Positions 14,386 to 29,300 of a stretch of 64,000 bases of DNA are shown piece by piece. The number at the start of each line of letters is the position of its first letter. The first letter of the stretch is position 1. The DNA lies in assembly GCF_036850765.1 (NCBI RefSeq), contig NC_089492.1, positions 199,484,276-199,548,275 of the forward strand. Reading direction: 5' to 3'. The position numbers and the translations under genes are program-made. Source of the stretch: Saccopteryx bilineata. Its lineage: Eukaryota; Chordata; Mammalia; Chiroptera; Emballonuridae. Under the pieces are notes generated by a model, which made no database searches, was not told the DNA's origin, and saw only the letters and a list, made by a program, of their open reading frames with translations.

Positions 14386-17300
14386 GAAACATCCCAACAT
14401 GACAGACTTGATAAAGCTGCTCATGGTTTTGGTTCTGTCCACCCAGCACTGGGCCTATGCACATGCTGTCCTCCCTTCCCAAGCTCACTTACTTCCCTTC
14501 CCCCTTTCTTTTTAGGGGCTGATTCTTCTTGTTCTTCAACACTCAGCTTAAATGTTCTCACTTCTCAGAGGGGCCTTCACCATTTTTCTTTGAGTCCACT
14601 TATTTTCTTTAGTACAGTTAGTTTGGGATTGTACTTATTTGATTTCTGTACTTTTTACATTTTGTAAAAACTGTTTTATTGACTCTTATTTTATGGTCAG
14701 TGTTTCCTTAGAATATACACTTAATGAGAACTTTGTCTTTCTTACTCTTCTGTCCCTATCACCCAGAGAATGCCTGGCACAAAGTAAAACCTCAACTATA
14801 GTTAGAAGCTAAGATGTTAGGATTCATTCAGATTTCTCTTACATGTCATCTGTTGCACATTTTTCAAGTTTCAGTTTCCGATATAATGTGTATAGAAAAT
14901 GACTATAATGACTTTAAATTAAAGATCTGATCTTTTCTGGATCATTATTAAATGTTAAATTTTCTTGAACAGTACTGGAGATGTAGATCTAAGAGCAAAC
15001 TCATTCAGACTACCCTTCAAGCAGGGTTTAACATAGAAAATCACTTTTTATTATGTCATATTCCTCGCAGAGGAGTAGAATTTTGAAGAAAAAATGCCCG
15101 ACTCTTGTTCTTGTTTAATTTGATGGACCTTAGAATTTCAAGATCCACCTGTTTTTAAATATCAAGTGTGAAATGTAGCAAAGTTAAATCTTGATGACTA
15201 GATTATTTGCCAGTTTATTTGTGTCTCTGCTCCTTTGTATAAATCTGGAAAGTTGAGTTTTTGGCCATATTCACTTATTTTAAATGTCTTATTAACCAAT
15301 GCTTGTTTTGAATTTTAAGATACACTTACACTTTTGTTTTCCTTTAGCCATATCAGTTTGAACAGTGCGTTGTGCATTCTCTGCAATCTCTTAAAGGAGT
15401 TCTAGACTGTAAACCCGGAGAAGCCAGTGTAAGTTTTCTGTTTTATTCAACTTCTATTTCAGACTTTCCCAATGAACTCTTCAGAATCACAGTAGGAATT
15501 TTTTGAGTCATTTCAGCACAAGTACTTTTCCCTCCAAGTGCTTGATTGTTTTATTTGATTTAACTGTATAAGCTGTTGATTTCTTGATCCCAGGAGAGGC
15601 TGATAGAAGTTAAAAATGTGAATGTGAGTGTTGTGAGTAGACTACTTTCCTTGTTAGCACTCTGTGTGCAGAGGAAACACGTGACTTGTGTATTGCTCAG
15701 CGCTCTGTGTCAGTTCTTCTCAGGGCAGAGTCGAAATAGGAGTAAGCACTGCCTGTAGTCCTGCTCCTCTTACATGACCCTCTTCAGAGTAAGGTTACAC
15801 ACACTAGAAGCAGCTTTCCATGTGATAACTTTTTATATTGAACTTCATAAACAAAAGTTTTGTTTTCTTAACTAAGCCCAAAACTTTTCACCAAAATTCT
15901 TTATTGTAGGTTTTTCAACAACCTAAAACACAGGAGGAGGTTTGCCAACTAAGCATCAGTATCATGCAGGTAATAAGTAAAAGTACTGATGCCTACGCCT
16001 GAAATAATGCAAATTATGTCAACCACCTCTTATTTAGAATATATGTATAACATGTATTATATTAAATATGTTTTCTTTTTTAATCAGTATATAATAGTTT
16101 ATAGTAAGGTACCAAAGTTAAGTTCAAGACAGAATCCAGTTTGTTTTAGCAATGCCCCAATATTTTATTTATATTATGCTCCCTTGTTTTGTGTTCTCAT
16201 GGGACTTTATAAATATTTCTGTTAGCAAAGATTAAATGGCATGATGGTTGCTACACTGTGTCTAGAGTAGGAAGTTTTTTGAAAGAAAGTTGAGCATGCG
16301 AGTGAATGAAGGAGAGAAAGGAAAAGGTGTTTTTCCTAAAATACATGCAAGAACCCTGTTTGGATCAAAATGTAGGTGTTTTCAATTTTCTATTATACAA
16401 TCTACATTAGTGGATATATGTGTTTCACTCATGGGAGGTACATACATACATATGTATATATCTCTTATAAGATATGTATTTTTTATTTACATAAAGTTTT
16501 TATTTTTTATTTTATTATTTTTAATGTTCAAGTATTGATAGATTAGAATGTAAGAGTTCATGTCACAGAAACTTCTCATTTTTTACTTAGATTTTTATAT
16601 ATTGCCTGGAACAATTGAGCACCAAGCCTGATGCAGATGTAGATACTACACAGTGAGTAAAACTAATCTCATTCATGTATTTACAGCATGATGTTAATAT
16701 ATCTGGTCTTTCATCCTAAGAATTCTAATAAGAGAATTAAAATATTATATTAAAGTTATATTTTTCTACATTTCACCTATATTTTTTCTATAATTTATCT
16801 TCTGAACTCATCTTAATGTTCCTAGAGGTATATGGACCAAACTGAACACATGATTAGCTCACTAGTTATCCAAACAAAAAAAGTTTATAAATAAGAAAGT
16901 AGCAAATAAATATATCATATAACTCTATTTGTTAGCTTTTATAATTCTTTTGCAGAGGGTTTCACTAATACTCTTGTTAAAGACTAATTATGTTAGTGGG
17001 ACTAATTCTGTGTCAGGATCAGTTGTTTGGGTTGCAGAGGACAAAGCTTCATTTTTTTTTATTTATTATTGATATTTAGAAATCCATGCGATAATTCTTT
17101 TATAGTGTTGTTATATAGGAACATTGGCTTGTATATCTTGTGCAACTAAGTTTTAGCTCTGACATACATAATACTGAAATAAATGCCTGTTGAATTTATA
17201 ATTGAAAAATTGAGAATTTTTTGTTTTACTCTCTCATCGTATTGTCTCCTGCCTCTCAATAAAGAAGACTCTCACCTCTCTGAAACCTAATAAATATTTA

Positions 17301-20300
17301 ATTCTTCTAGTTTTTGTTTAATTTGATTTTGTATGTTTAACACATTAATCTACCAGGAAATTGTATTGTTAATCAGTTCTCTGATACTATTATTTTTTCT
17401 TTTAGTTTTTTATTCAGTGAGAGGAGGCAAGACAGAGACAGACTCCCCTCATGTGCCCCAACCAGGATTCACCCATCAAGCCCACTAGGGAGTGGTGCTC
17501 TGCCCATCTGGGGTGTTGCTCTGTAGTTCAGCAACCAAGCCCTTCTTAGCACCTGAGGTGGTGGCCATGGTGCCCTTCTCAGTGCCCAGGATCAACTCAT
17601 TCCAATTGAGCTGTAGTAGCCGGTGGGGGGGTGGGGGGGAAGAGAAAGAGAGAGAAGTGAGAGGGGAAGGGGAAGAGAAGCAGATGGGCTTCATCTGTGT
17701 GCCCTAACTGGGAATCGAACTCAGGACATCCACATATAGGTGGATGCTCTACTACTGAGCCAACCAGCCAGGGCCAGTTCTCTGATACTATTGATTAAAT
17801 GTCTTTCCTTCCTATTGTTCTGTTACAATTTGTTTCATATGTTACTAAATTCTAATACATAATGCCATGTATTTCTGAACTTTATATTCTGTTTTATTTC
17901 ATTCATTCATCTATATTTTCTATCAGTTTGTGTTATATTTATCATTAGTTTATTTTTTAATATTTTTCAGATTAGTAATTTTTATTTCTTCTCTATTTCA
18001 AAATATTATTGAGATTTTTTTTATCTATAAGGCTTCCATATGAATTCTAAAATCAGTTGGTTTGATTTAAAGAAAGGAATTCCTGCTAGGGTGTTTGCTA
18101 CAATTCTGTATAATCTCACCAATAGTATGTGATATTTCCCTTTTCTTCACAATGGAAATGTTAGTGTGCTTGATGTTGTCCCAGAGCGCCATTAAATATG
18201 TTTCTTTTTCCTGTTCTGTTCAGTTGATTTTTACTACTTTGTCTCCCAGATCTTTGATTTCTTCTGCAGCATCTAATCTACTGTTGACTCCTTCTAGTAT
18301 AGTTTTTTCATTTTGGTTATTGTATTCTTAGTTGTGATATTTATTTTTTCCCTTGTCTCATTGTCGAAGTTTTCACTGAGTTCATCCATTCTTGCTAGGT
18401 TCATTGAGCATTTCTATAACCATTACTTTGAACTCTTTATTTGACTGATTGCTTATCTCCATTTTGTTTAGTTTTTTTTCTCCCTGGGGTTTTGTCCTTT
18501 TTTTGTTTAGAACATACTCTTTTATCTCCTTATTTTTCCTATCTCTCTCTGTGTGTTTCTTTATATTAGCTACATCTATTAGCCTTGAAACAATGGCCTT
18601 ATGTAGAAGGTGTCATGTAGGGCCCAGTGGCGCAATTCCCCTTAGTCACCAGAATCAGATGCTCCAGGGATGTCTCCTGTATGGTTTGTATGCACCCTCC
18701 TATGGTAGTTGTACTGGAATTGCTGCTAGTGCTCCTGTGTGTGGGGTGTCCACAGGCCAACTGGCTTTGAGGGCTGACTCTGGCTCCTGAGATTGATATG
18801 GTGAGGGGGCTGGCCTTCCAAAGTGGGAAGCACTTTGGAGAGGCTCTGGTGGGGATTGAGGCTGCTGACTGGGTGTGTTGATGCTGGAGCTGCTTGAGAG
18901 GTACTCTGCTGCTGGCTGAGTTTGCCTGCCAGGTGTGTTAGTGGTAGAGCTTCTAGGGTGGGTTGAGGCATTTGCTGTGCTTGGAGCCACTTGTAAGGGG
19001 TTTTTGCGTGAGCAAAACGTGTGTGTGACCTCTAGTGAATGCTGGGGTAAACTAAAGGATATTAGCCAGATACAGAGAGAGTGTCAGAATTGGCACTGGT
19101 CTCTGCTGGTTGGATAGGTTGAAGAAGAGTGAAATAAAAGAAACAAAGAAATAATAGCATTCTCCAGCACTTAAGTCCCTGGGGAAAGTTCCCATGGATT
19201 CCAGTTCCTCCAGTAGTTGCCCTAAAACTAGTCGGTATAATTCCTTCATGTATGACCTACGTGCTTTTCTAACTGCTGCCTCAGCACTGGGGCCTGTAGT
19301 GAGTGTGTTTGTACATGAACCCTTAAAGAGTAGAGCCGTACTTTCCTTGTAGCTCTTTGGCTTTGCTGGATGTAAACCTGCTGTTTCTCAAAGCCTTATG
19401 TTATGGGGGCTTCCTCTTCCTGGTGTCCTCTCTCCTCAAGGAGACCTGCTGTGGCTGTGATATCCCTCCCACTTGTGGGTCACGACACTGGGGGTGTAGT
19501 CCTGACTAGCCTGCATCTCTGCCCTCTAAATGGGGCTTTTTCTTTCTGTCCTGAGTTGTAGGAAAATCTCTGTAGCTAGTTTTCAGGTTGTTCTCAGTGA
19601 CGACTGCTCTATATGTAGTTGTAGTTTTGTAATTTTGGTGTGTCCACAGGAAGAGGTGAGCTCAGGATCTACCTATTCCACCATCTCAACTCCCACTACC
19701 CAGAGAATTGACCAAAAGGTTTTAAAGTCAAATTAATGTAAGGTTCACTGCATGTTTTTATTGAGGTATAGAAGACATATAACTTTATATTATCATTTTT
19801 ACTTATAACTTTTTTTTTCTTGCTTTTACATTCAGTCTTTCCGTTGATGTTTCTTCTCCTGATTTGTTTGGAAGTACTCATGAAGACTTCAGTTTGACTT
19901 CTGTAAGTAAGATGATAAACAGAGAATAAAACATGCTGTTTTAAAACTATATAATGACTATTCCATAAATCCACCTAAATTATCTACTATATGAGTACTG
20001 TAGCATACTACTCTATACTTTGGAGTTATGTTTTGTTTTGTGAAAATGTTAATAAAAATAGAATTTTATATATATTCTGCACTTAAAATTTTTTCTGCTG
20101 AAGTTGCAGCTTAACTAGTTTCATCTACTGTCTACATCATGTAGGTTCCCTGGTGCAGGAATAATTGAAGTAATTCATAGGGCCATAGTCCTTAATATGC
20201 AAGTGTTACCTTTTATAGGTTGGGCTGTTTTTCCAAACACATAATAATCATCTAAGTTGTGAATAAGCTTATGATTATTTGATTTGTGTTAATAAGAATT

Positions 20301-23300
20301 TGATTGTATTAGTTGTTCTTCCCACTTTTATTTCTTATGATTGGTTAGATTTGAAGGGGAAAAGCACTTACTAAAAGTAAGACTTTAAATCACTCAAATA
20401 GTTTTTCCATTTTGAGAGAAGATCCATTTTTCTTCAGCTAGAGAGAGTTAATTAATGGGTGTCCGAAGATGCAGCAAGCTCAGTTGGACTCCTAGATAAG
20501 GTTAATATTTGGAGGGAAGACTTTTGAAGGATAAAGCAATTAAGAATTGATTTTATAACTGGGAATCCAGATGAGAATTTCAAGGAGTAAAGCCTGATTA
20601 GAGTGGCTGGTGAGACACCATATGTATTTCATGTGCTTTACAAGGACCATATAAGGGTAACACCAGGTCTGAGGCCTCTCAACCCCCAGCCTCAAATATA
20701 TACTTGTCCAGTGCAGGAAACTACATGCAAGATTACTCCACCCAACAAAGCTATCGTTGAGAATCGAAGGACAGATAAAGAGCTTCCCAGACAAGAAAAG
20801 GCTAAAGGAAATTCATCACTACCTAACCAGTATTACATGAAATGTTAAAGGTCTTCTTGAAGAAGAAGGAAGAGATCGAAAATCTGAACAATAAAATGGC
20901 AATAAGCATATTAGCTATCAACAGTTAAATCTAAAAAGACAAATGAACAAGCAGAACAGAAACAGACTCATAAATACTGAGAACATTTTGCTGGTTGCCA
21001 GATGGGAGGGGGTTGGGGGATTGGTGAAAAAGGTGAAGGAATTAAGAAGTATAAATTGGTTGCTACAGAATAGTCATGGGATGTAAAGTACAGCACAGGG
21101 AATATTGTCAATAATATTCTAATAACTGTGGTGTCAGATAGGTGCAAGAGTTATTAGGATGATCACTTAGTAAGTTATGTCTAACCACTGAGGTGTACAC
21201 CAAAAAATAACTGTATGTCAAGTGTAATTGAAAAATAAAACATGATTTAAAAAGCCTACAGGTGTGGAGAAAGCACATACACAGCAGGGCCCTCTTTCCC
21301 TTGTTCTGTACTCCCCTTTCCCACCCACAGATGATCAGGGCCATCAACAGTGTTACATTTGCTTGAAGGGACCTTAACAGTTCTTTGACCTTTTAATTAC
21401 ATTAGTTGATAACCAGAAAGGGCATTGACTAGAATACACTCTTCTAGAAATAAAGATAGGAACATATTAAATATATGACCATATTAAATAAATATTTTTA
21501 AATTTAGAAAGTTTTTAAAGATCTGATGAAGCTAAGTGAAATTATTGGGAGATAAAAATCTGTGCTTGGCAATTGAGTTTAGAGTGTATTTTATCTGTGG
21601 TTTGTATACCTCAAAGAACAGGGGCCTATTTATTTCCTTGTTATTGGCACTGACTTTAACATGAGTCATTCCAATTACATATGAAACAGTAAACAAATAT
21701 AGGTGAATGAGAACTTTTCTTGGAAAGTGATTTTTGCCTTAGTTTTTAGTCAAGGGATCTTAAACTAAGGCCCTATATTAGTCACATTTGTTCCAGAGAA
21801 TGCTCATAGACTAGAGGGAGCACAGAATAAACACTCTCTGTGAGCCACAGTAGCGGTGACAGATGCCATTCCTGGAATTTTATTTAAAATAATTCTTCTG
21901 AACTGTAAGGGATGTTTCATTTATCAACATTGGGGTCTGTAATTTTGATGATGAATTACTTCAGGCAGCTAGAGCTGGGGAGAGTATAGAACATGAGGCT
22001 CTCGTCCTCTCTGTGCCTGACACTGAGGGAAGTACCCTACCCTCTGTCTTCACCCCCCAAAAGGGGGAGACTGTTCTACATAAAAAATTATGTGATGGTC
22101 CAAATTTTTTAAGGGGCCCATCATATAGACTTTATTATAAAACTCATATAAACTATTTTCTAATAGTTTCCATTGTTTTTGTAATTGTTTAAAAATATCT
22201 TTTGTGCAGACTATTAAGTAGAATAATAATATGAATCCCTTCCATAAGAACAACAGCTAGTCCTGCTTTACTGTTATTAACTGTGTTTCATTAATCTGTC
22301 TCTCTATACAGATGTTAAATTTTAAAGGGAACATTATTTGACGTCTTTAGTGTGTTATGTAATAACAAGCAATTTGTAGAATTATAGAATTGTATTATGT
22401 TTCTAGGTTAATATTGGGAAAGAAGGAGCCAAGAAAACCAAAGTATTGAATATTGATAGTAAACTCTAAGAAATTATAATTAAATTTAATAAGTGATAAG
22501 TGAAACCTATCTCAGTTTATTACTGTAAAAGTAATTTTCTAAAAATTTGTTTTAGGAACAGCAACTTCTGATAGTCTTGAGTAATTGCCATTACCTAGAA
22601 CGTCACACCTTCCTAAATATAGCAGAACATTTTGAAAAGTACAGCTTCCAGGGAATAGAAAAAATAACACAGGTAAATGAATTATGTTAAATGGACAATT
22701 GGTTGTTTTATCAATTTAGTTTCCAAACTGTTTTCTCAGCACCCTTTTTCTTTTGTTTTCCTATACATTTCCCTCTGTTTGCTATACCCACACCCATAAT
22801 CCTTCCCCATGCTTACCCCACCTTGTCTTTAAATGATTCCTGTCCTTTTCATAAGTTACCTTGAATAATTAATTTAATACTCTCTTCTTTTGTCTAGAGC
22901 CAGTTTAATCCCCACCTAAGCTGTTCAAGTCAGAGAAGAAAAAAATGATGGAAGGGCATAAAATCCAAGTCTTTAAGAATCATCTCAAATTTGGCTCCGT
23001 TTAGGTCAAGACCTTTACTTATCGCTGATAACAGACTCCCTAAGCCTGCAGAAAAAAAAATCTCTTCTTGCTCTTATTCACACTTTCCCCTCTCCTTTCC
23101 CATAAGCCTGCAGTGATCCCTTTGCTTTACTGCTTAAGCTGGCACACACACGGGACTGGTTTACACCTTTGCAGGATGCTTAATCTCTTTCCTGAAAACA
23201 CATTCTCTCCATTCTCTAATCTATGGATGTAGCAAAGTTGAACAAAGAGTCCTGTATTAGTGGAGTAAGTTTTTTTTGTGTGTGTGTGGGTTTTTTAATT

Positions 23301-26300
23301 AATTTATTTATTTTTATTCATTTTTAGAGAGGAGAGAGAAGGGGAGGGAGACAGAGAGGGAGAGAGACAGAGAGAGAGAAGGGGGGAGGAGCTGGAAGCA
23401 TCAACTCCCATATATGCCTTGACCAGGCAAGCCCAGGGTCTCAAACCAGCGACCTCAGCATTTCCAGGTCGACGCTTTATCCACTGAGCCACCACAGGTC
23501 ATGGAGTAACTTTTTTAAAAGTTACACTTTGTTTATATTTTTTCAGGTAAACAGAAAAGGAAAAAATGAAGTAACATTATTATTAAAGGTTGGTTAGTTC
23601 CTGGGCAAAGTTTTATCAGATTTCTAAGTAAAACTACACTAGCACCACTCTTTAATGTCAGTACAGTTTTCTCAGTGCAAAGAATGAGAAAGATAATGAT
23701 CTTGTTAATCTTACAATCAAAATGTACTTGTGATGGATCACATACTTTTTATAAGTGAGGGTTCCAGTTCGTGAGCTAAAGCGGGATTTTTATTTTCAAA
23801 GAATGAAAATATCAAAGTGGGTGACTGTTGCGTTTCTGTCTTATCGTAAAGATTAATCATTCTGATGAGAAATGTTGTGACTTAAGGCTATTGGGTCAAA
23901 AGTCAAATTTATTTCCAGAAATTTTTGTGTTGAGAATTGTAAGGTTCCCTCTTGCGGTGAAAGTGGACACTTTGTTTTTCTGCAATAACAATAATGACAC
24001 CAATATATTTATTGGAGAAGTTTTTTATCATTTAAATAATATATGAAATGATTAGTAATTGCATGTAGTATAAGCAGTAACCTTGATTTTCTTCAGATTT
24101 TTACGAAGTTATAAGTATGAACTACCTGTTGCTTTGGTTTATGTCATTGAGGTAGAATGAGAGTGACATGCACATAGGCTTAGATACTCTTCCTAGTCTT
24201 TGTCCTGAACATGTTGAGACCAAGGGAATATGAAGGATTTCTAGGCTTAGAATAAATGGCAGGCTACTTTTCACATGCAGAATTTGGAATGTTTTTAATT
24301 GACCAATGACTATTTTGAAATTATTCAGTTGTATAAACAATAAACTAGGTTTAGATTATAGCATCTGTGTTGATTCTGTCTGCTATGCGTAAATTCATTC
24401 ATTTCATTATGCCAACCAAGTAAAATATAATTTTGCACTAAAGGAATAAAGGCTGCCAACTGCTGTTGTTTTCACAGTTCCATTTCCAAGTGATAGCTAA
24501 CTCTAGAGGCAAGATGCCTGAAAACTTATTGGGGCACATAGGTTACATGGATAATTTGGTATCCATTCTTTCATCCTGTTTCTGCTCTTGGAGATAATGG
24601 TTCATGGTGGGCTTCTAGCTTAGTGTCACAGGACACCAGACATTCTCTCAGATCTCCTTCCAGGTGTGAACTGGTGGTTTGCCAAGGACTTGTCAGCACT
24701 ATTTCCTCCTGCTCTTATTGGTACTTCTACCAGGAGAAGGGTGTTAGTTCCCTAAATCTTGTTCCCCATTTTCAAAAGTGGAATTAATTTTAATATAGAA
24801 ATAGTACACAAATAACGATGCTTTCTAGGAGTTCACTAAATTTACTAACCAGTGGTCATTTAAAGCTAGAATGACTCTATAATTTTATTTTATGCAAATA
24901 ACCCTATGAATTAAAGTGTTATTTTTTTAATACAGAAAGATGCTCAGAGAGGTTAATGATTTGACCTCTTTAAGTAGCAGAGTAAAGCAGGACTCAATGT
25001 TAAGTTTTTTCATTCTAAATTCAGAATGCTTTCTGGCCTAGCAGCAGATATCTTAACATAAAGAACAAAATTATTCTACGGAGATACACCAAAGGAGTAG
25101 GAAAATTGTGGTAGCTATAATGATAAAATTCTAAGGAATTTTCTTAACATATATAAAATGCTATTTAACATGTCCTAAACTTTAAAAAGCAAACGTCCAA
25201 TTACAAGCCAGACACCTTGTAACTGACCTTGGCTCCAACCCCCAGAGGGTTTATGCTGTCTTCTCAATTCAATCCCTTAGTTTGTATAACAGCAGATTTT
25301 CAGTTTACTTGGGACTGGAGTCTTTAAACAAGTCAGTTATTAAATTCTTGATTGAAGTTTTATTCCAAGATGGGTGTTGAAGGGAGGGCAGTTTCTTTTT
25401 TTTTAAATATGTCCAGGGACGAGCCTTCACATATAGCAATCAATTTTAAAGAACATATTTGATTATGTTTAGCTTAATTGTATTATATAATTCTTAAAAT
25501 TTTGTTTGAAACCATTTGAATCCACAGATGTGAATGACTACAGCTTATGTCCTCACTATATTTGCTTCATTTTCCCCATCACTTCATAATATAAATTAGC
25601 TAAATTTTATTTAGAGGCAATATTTATAAAATAAATTAATTGTAAATTAATCCACTTGGGAGTTTAAGAACTCTTGGACAGGAATTAAAATTGGTCAGAT
25701 GTGTTCCTGCTCCTAAATACTGAACTTAATTAATCTATGTAACTGCCTCAGTTTCCTTGTGTAAATGGGAAGGGAAAAAGAAGCAGACAGACATAAAGTG
25801 GTAATATAGGAGGAAGGACTCAAGGACCTTATAATTTATGAAGAAATATGTTCCCCTGTACAGTAAGTAATTCAGAAAAGCTTGCCATGGCAAGGAAGAA
25901 TATAAGCTTTCATGTAGATGTTTCAGAGATGTGAGAAAGGCTCTAAATCTTCAGAAAGTTAGGGAGGTATAGTAAAAAAATAGGTAAAACCATTGTTTCA
26001 CCCATCAGGTCAGATGTGGGATTGCTAAGTCAAAAACCGTGAACCTGAACAGATAAAATTCTACCTCAAAAATAGTTATCTTTCTACCCTCCCTTTACTT
26101 CTCTGGGTTGTGCTTTTTTTCCTCTTCACAGTCTGCATGTTTTGGGGAGAACTCATCTACCCTTTGCTGCTTCACTTATCTGTGCCCATGATTCCAAAGT
26201 TTTATTTTTAACCTTCATATTATTCCTAGGATTCAGTTCTATTTCCTACCATACATTTTCACTAGAAGTTTCTACTGGGATTTCAGATCAGCAGGTGCAA

Positions 26301-29300
26301 ACCAAAATAATTTTCTTTCCTCCTTCAAATCAGCTTCTCTTTATGTGTTTTCTATCTTAGTTAGCAGTCATTGAATTAGCAAGCTGGGCATCTTGTAATT
26401 GTCCTTGACTCCATCCACTTGAGGGTTTATGCTGAATCTTCTCAGTTCAACCCCTGAACCATCTTCTGAATCTGTCTCTACTTCTCTGATTTGCTCTTCC
26501 TGTCCAAATTTCACCACTATGTTATTATGGAACCTTCTTCCCAAATTCTTTGCTTAATCTCTAAATCTAAATTTTTATTTTATTTTTTAGTGAGAGAAAG
26601 AGACAGAGAGAGGGACAGATAGGGACAGACAGGAAGGGAGAGAGCTGAGAAGCATTAGTTCTTCATTACAACACTTGAGTTGTTCATTGATTGCTTTCTC
26701 ATATGTGCCTTGTCCAGGAGTGCTCCAGCTGAGCCAGTGACCCCTTGCTCAAGCCTGTGACCCTGGGCTCAAGCCAGCAACCTTAGGGTTTTGAACCTGA
26801 GTCTTCTGTGTCCCAGGCTGATGCTCTATATCCACTGCACCACTGCCTGGTCAGACTAATCTCTAAATTCTTTAACCCTCCAATTTATCATCTTGGCATT
26901 TCCAGGATGGGCTTTCAGAAATACAGATTTGATTATATTCTTTCTCCTTCCCACATTTCAGTGCCCCTCATTGCTTAAGAATAAGACCTAAATGTCTTAG
27001 GTTGATGTTTGAACAGGTTTTAGTCTTTCTCTCATGGCATTCATCTCCCCTACTCCAATCCACCATATCTAGCTACTTACATGTCCTTGGACATTTCATG
27101 TGATTGGTCTGCTCATTCATTCATTTACCATTAGCTTGCTAGTGTGTGATAGATACTACCTGTCTGGAATGCCTTTTCCCCAGTCTCAAGACAAATCTTG
27201 ATCATTCTTCAAAGGCTATCTCAGATACAGATGTCTCATCCTGTAAAGTGCCTTTTATGGTGTCTCCTTATCTGTTTAAAGTACAAATTGAATCAAATCC
27301 TCTTCCTTCTGTGAAGCTATTTTCACACTTCTGGAGTAGCATTTTAACACATTACATTATGATTAATTTAGTACTGATATACGTCTTTTTTAGATTATAA
27401 TTTTTTTCAAATATTTTATATTAAATGTTTTATCCTTACAAATGAGTAGATCTTATGTAGATATAAGAATAATAAAATGAACACGTGCAAGCACCACCAG
27501 GTTCAAGAAATGGAGCATCATTACCAGAGCCCTTCCTGCCCTGCTCACTTGTTTGCATTTCTGTTCCCTGTAGAGTCACTGCTATACTTTTGAGATTTTT
27601 TTTTACTTTGTGATTTTTAAACAGTGCATTGTTTGATATTACCTATTTTGACTTTTAAGTAGCATAAATGGGATTGTATGGTATGTATTTTTCTATACTT
27701 GCTTTTTCTACTCAGTTTTTTATATTCATGCTGCTTTAGTCTAGGTGATAGAAATTTATTAAAATGAACTAGAGACTTTCTCCCTTTTTGCTTCCTCTGA
27801 GAAGATTTGTATAAGATTATTCTTTGACTGTTTAGAAGAACTCTCTGGGAAAATCTTTTAGACCTCATATTTTCATTGTGAGATAATTTTTAATGACTGG
27901 TTTAATTTCTTCAGTGTTTAAAGAACCATATAGGTCCGTGATGGCAAACATTTTTATAAAAACCGCCCACGTTTGCAGTGCTGGTCAACCTGGTCCCACT
28001 GGGCGGGAGGGACCAGGTTGACCAGCACTGCAAATGAGGGTGGTTTTTATAAAAAGATTCACCATCACGGATATAGGTTATTTTGTTTCTTAGTTGTGGT
28101 CAACTCTATGTTTCTTGGATTTTGTCCATTTTGCCTATATTTTCAAATTTATTGGCCTCATATTTTTTGTAATAGTTTCATATTATTTCAATCTCAACTG
28201 CATTTGAAGTTCTAACCCCTATTTATACTTAAGATTGCTTGCTTCATATTTTCAGTCTTTTTTTTTTTTTTTTTTTGGTCAGTCTTGCCAAGAGTTTTCA
28301 AGAACCAGCTTCTGGTTTTACTGATCACTCTTTATGTTCTTTATTTTTTTCCTGTTGTAATTTGGGTACTTAATTGTATTTTTTTTTTAAAGCTTGTAGA
28401 TTCCAAATCATTCTGCCTTTCTAATATGAACATTTAAGACTAAGAATTTTCTTTTACCTTCTAGCTAGGTCCAATATATTAACATACAGCATTTTAGTTT
28501 TTCAGTTTTGTATTTTCTAACTTTAATTTTGTGGAATTTTTTTTTGACACAAAATATATAGAAGTATGATTTCAAATTTCCAAATTGAGAAAGCAGTTGT
28601 TTCCACATTGAGAGTTAGTTTTCTTTTTTACGTATGTCTAACTTAGTTGTTCTGAAGTCAGAGAATATTATGTTTTTTAATTTGGTGAAACTTACTTTCA
28701 GGATACATGGTGAGTTTTTAAAAATATTTATCTTGCTTAAATGATATGTCCTTCAGTTTTGAATTCCATATATGTCTGTTAGGTCAAGTTAGTGAATATG
28801 TTGTTGAATCTTCTATATCCATTTCTTTTGTTTTTTTATGTTGGTCTTTAGACTGTTGATTACTGGGAGATATGTTAAAGTCTTTCTTTGACTATGTTTT
28901 CGGTATTTTCTTTGTCTTCACATTCTGTAGTTCTACTATGATGTATGTAGCTTTTGGTTTTGTTTGTTTGTTTTGTTTTTCTGGGTGGGAGTAGTCTGTT
29001 TTTTCCCTTACTCCAGTTGATACTTTTACTTAATTCTCATCCATTACCTTTTGATGATGTATTTTTCTTCCCCTCAAGATCTCCTACTGGATATTTATTA
29101 GACCTCTCACTCTATTCTTCATGTCTCATATTTTTCTTTCATGTTTTTCCTCTCCTCTTAGTTATCTGAAATGATTAGGAATCATTCTTTCTTCTTACTC
29201 AGTTGTATTTCATCTTGCTAAAACTTACTGTCTTGACATTTGTTTTTCATTATCAGAAACTTTTGTTTTTGTTATTAAAAAAGGGAAAAGGGTTAACTTA

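Larger units (their letters stand above)
10558..22555. other. EXOC2 introns between exons c and j
   Basis: Short introns at 10558-10942, 11065-12716, 12779-15347, 15429-15909, 15970-16590, 16653-19835 and 19903-22555. They carry a hAT MITE, SINEs (12188, 13973, 17392), a minisatellite (13581), an L2 (14500), an antisense old L1 5' half (18030-19700) and a HAL1-like element (20540-21256). Nothing recognised in 12800-13560, 14830-15340, 15440-15900, 16660-17370, 19910-20530 or 21260-22550. Confidence 0.7.

Noticed and set aside
18449..18990. 113- and 96-codon frames
   Set aside because: Lie in antisense old L1/HAL1 sequence with no intact ORF1 and no conserved motif.
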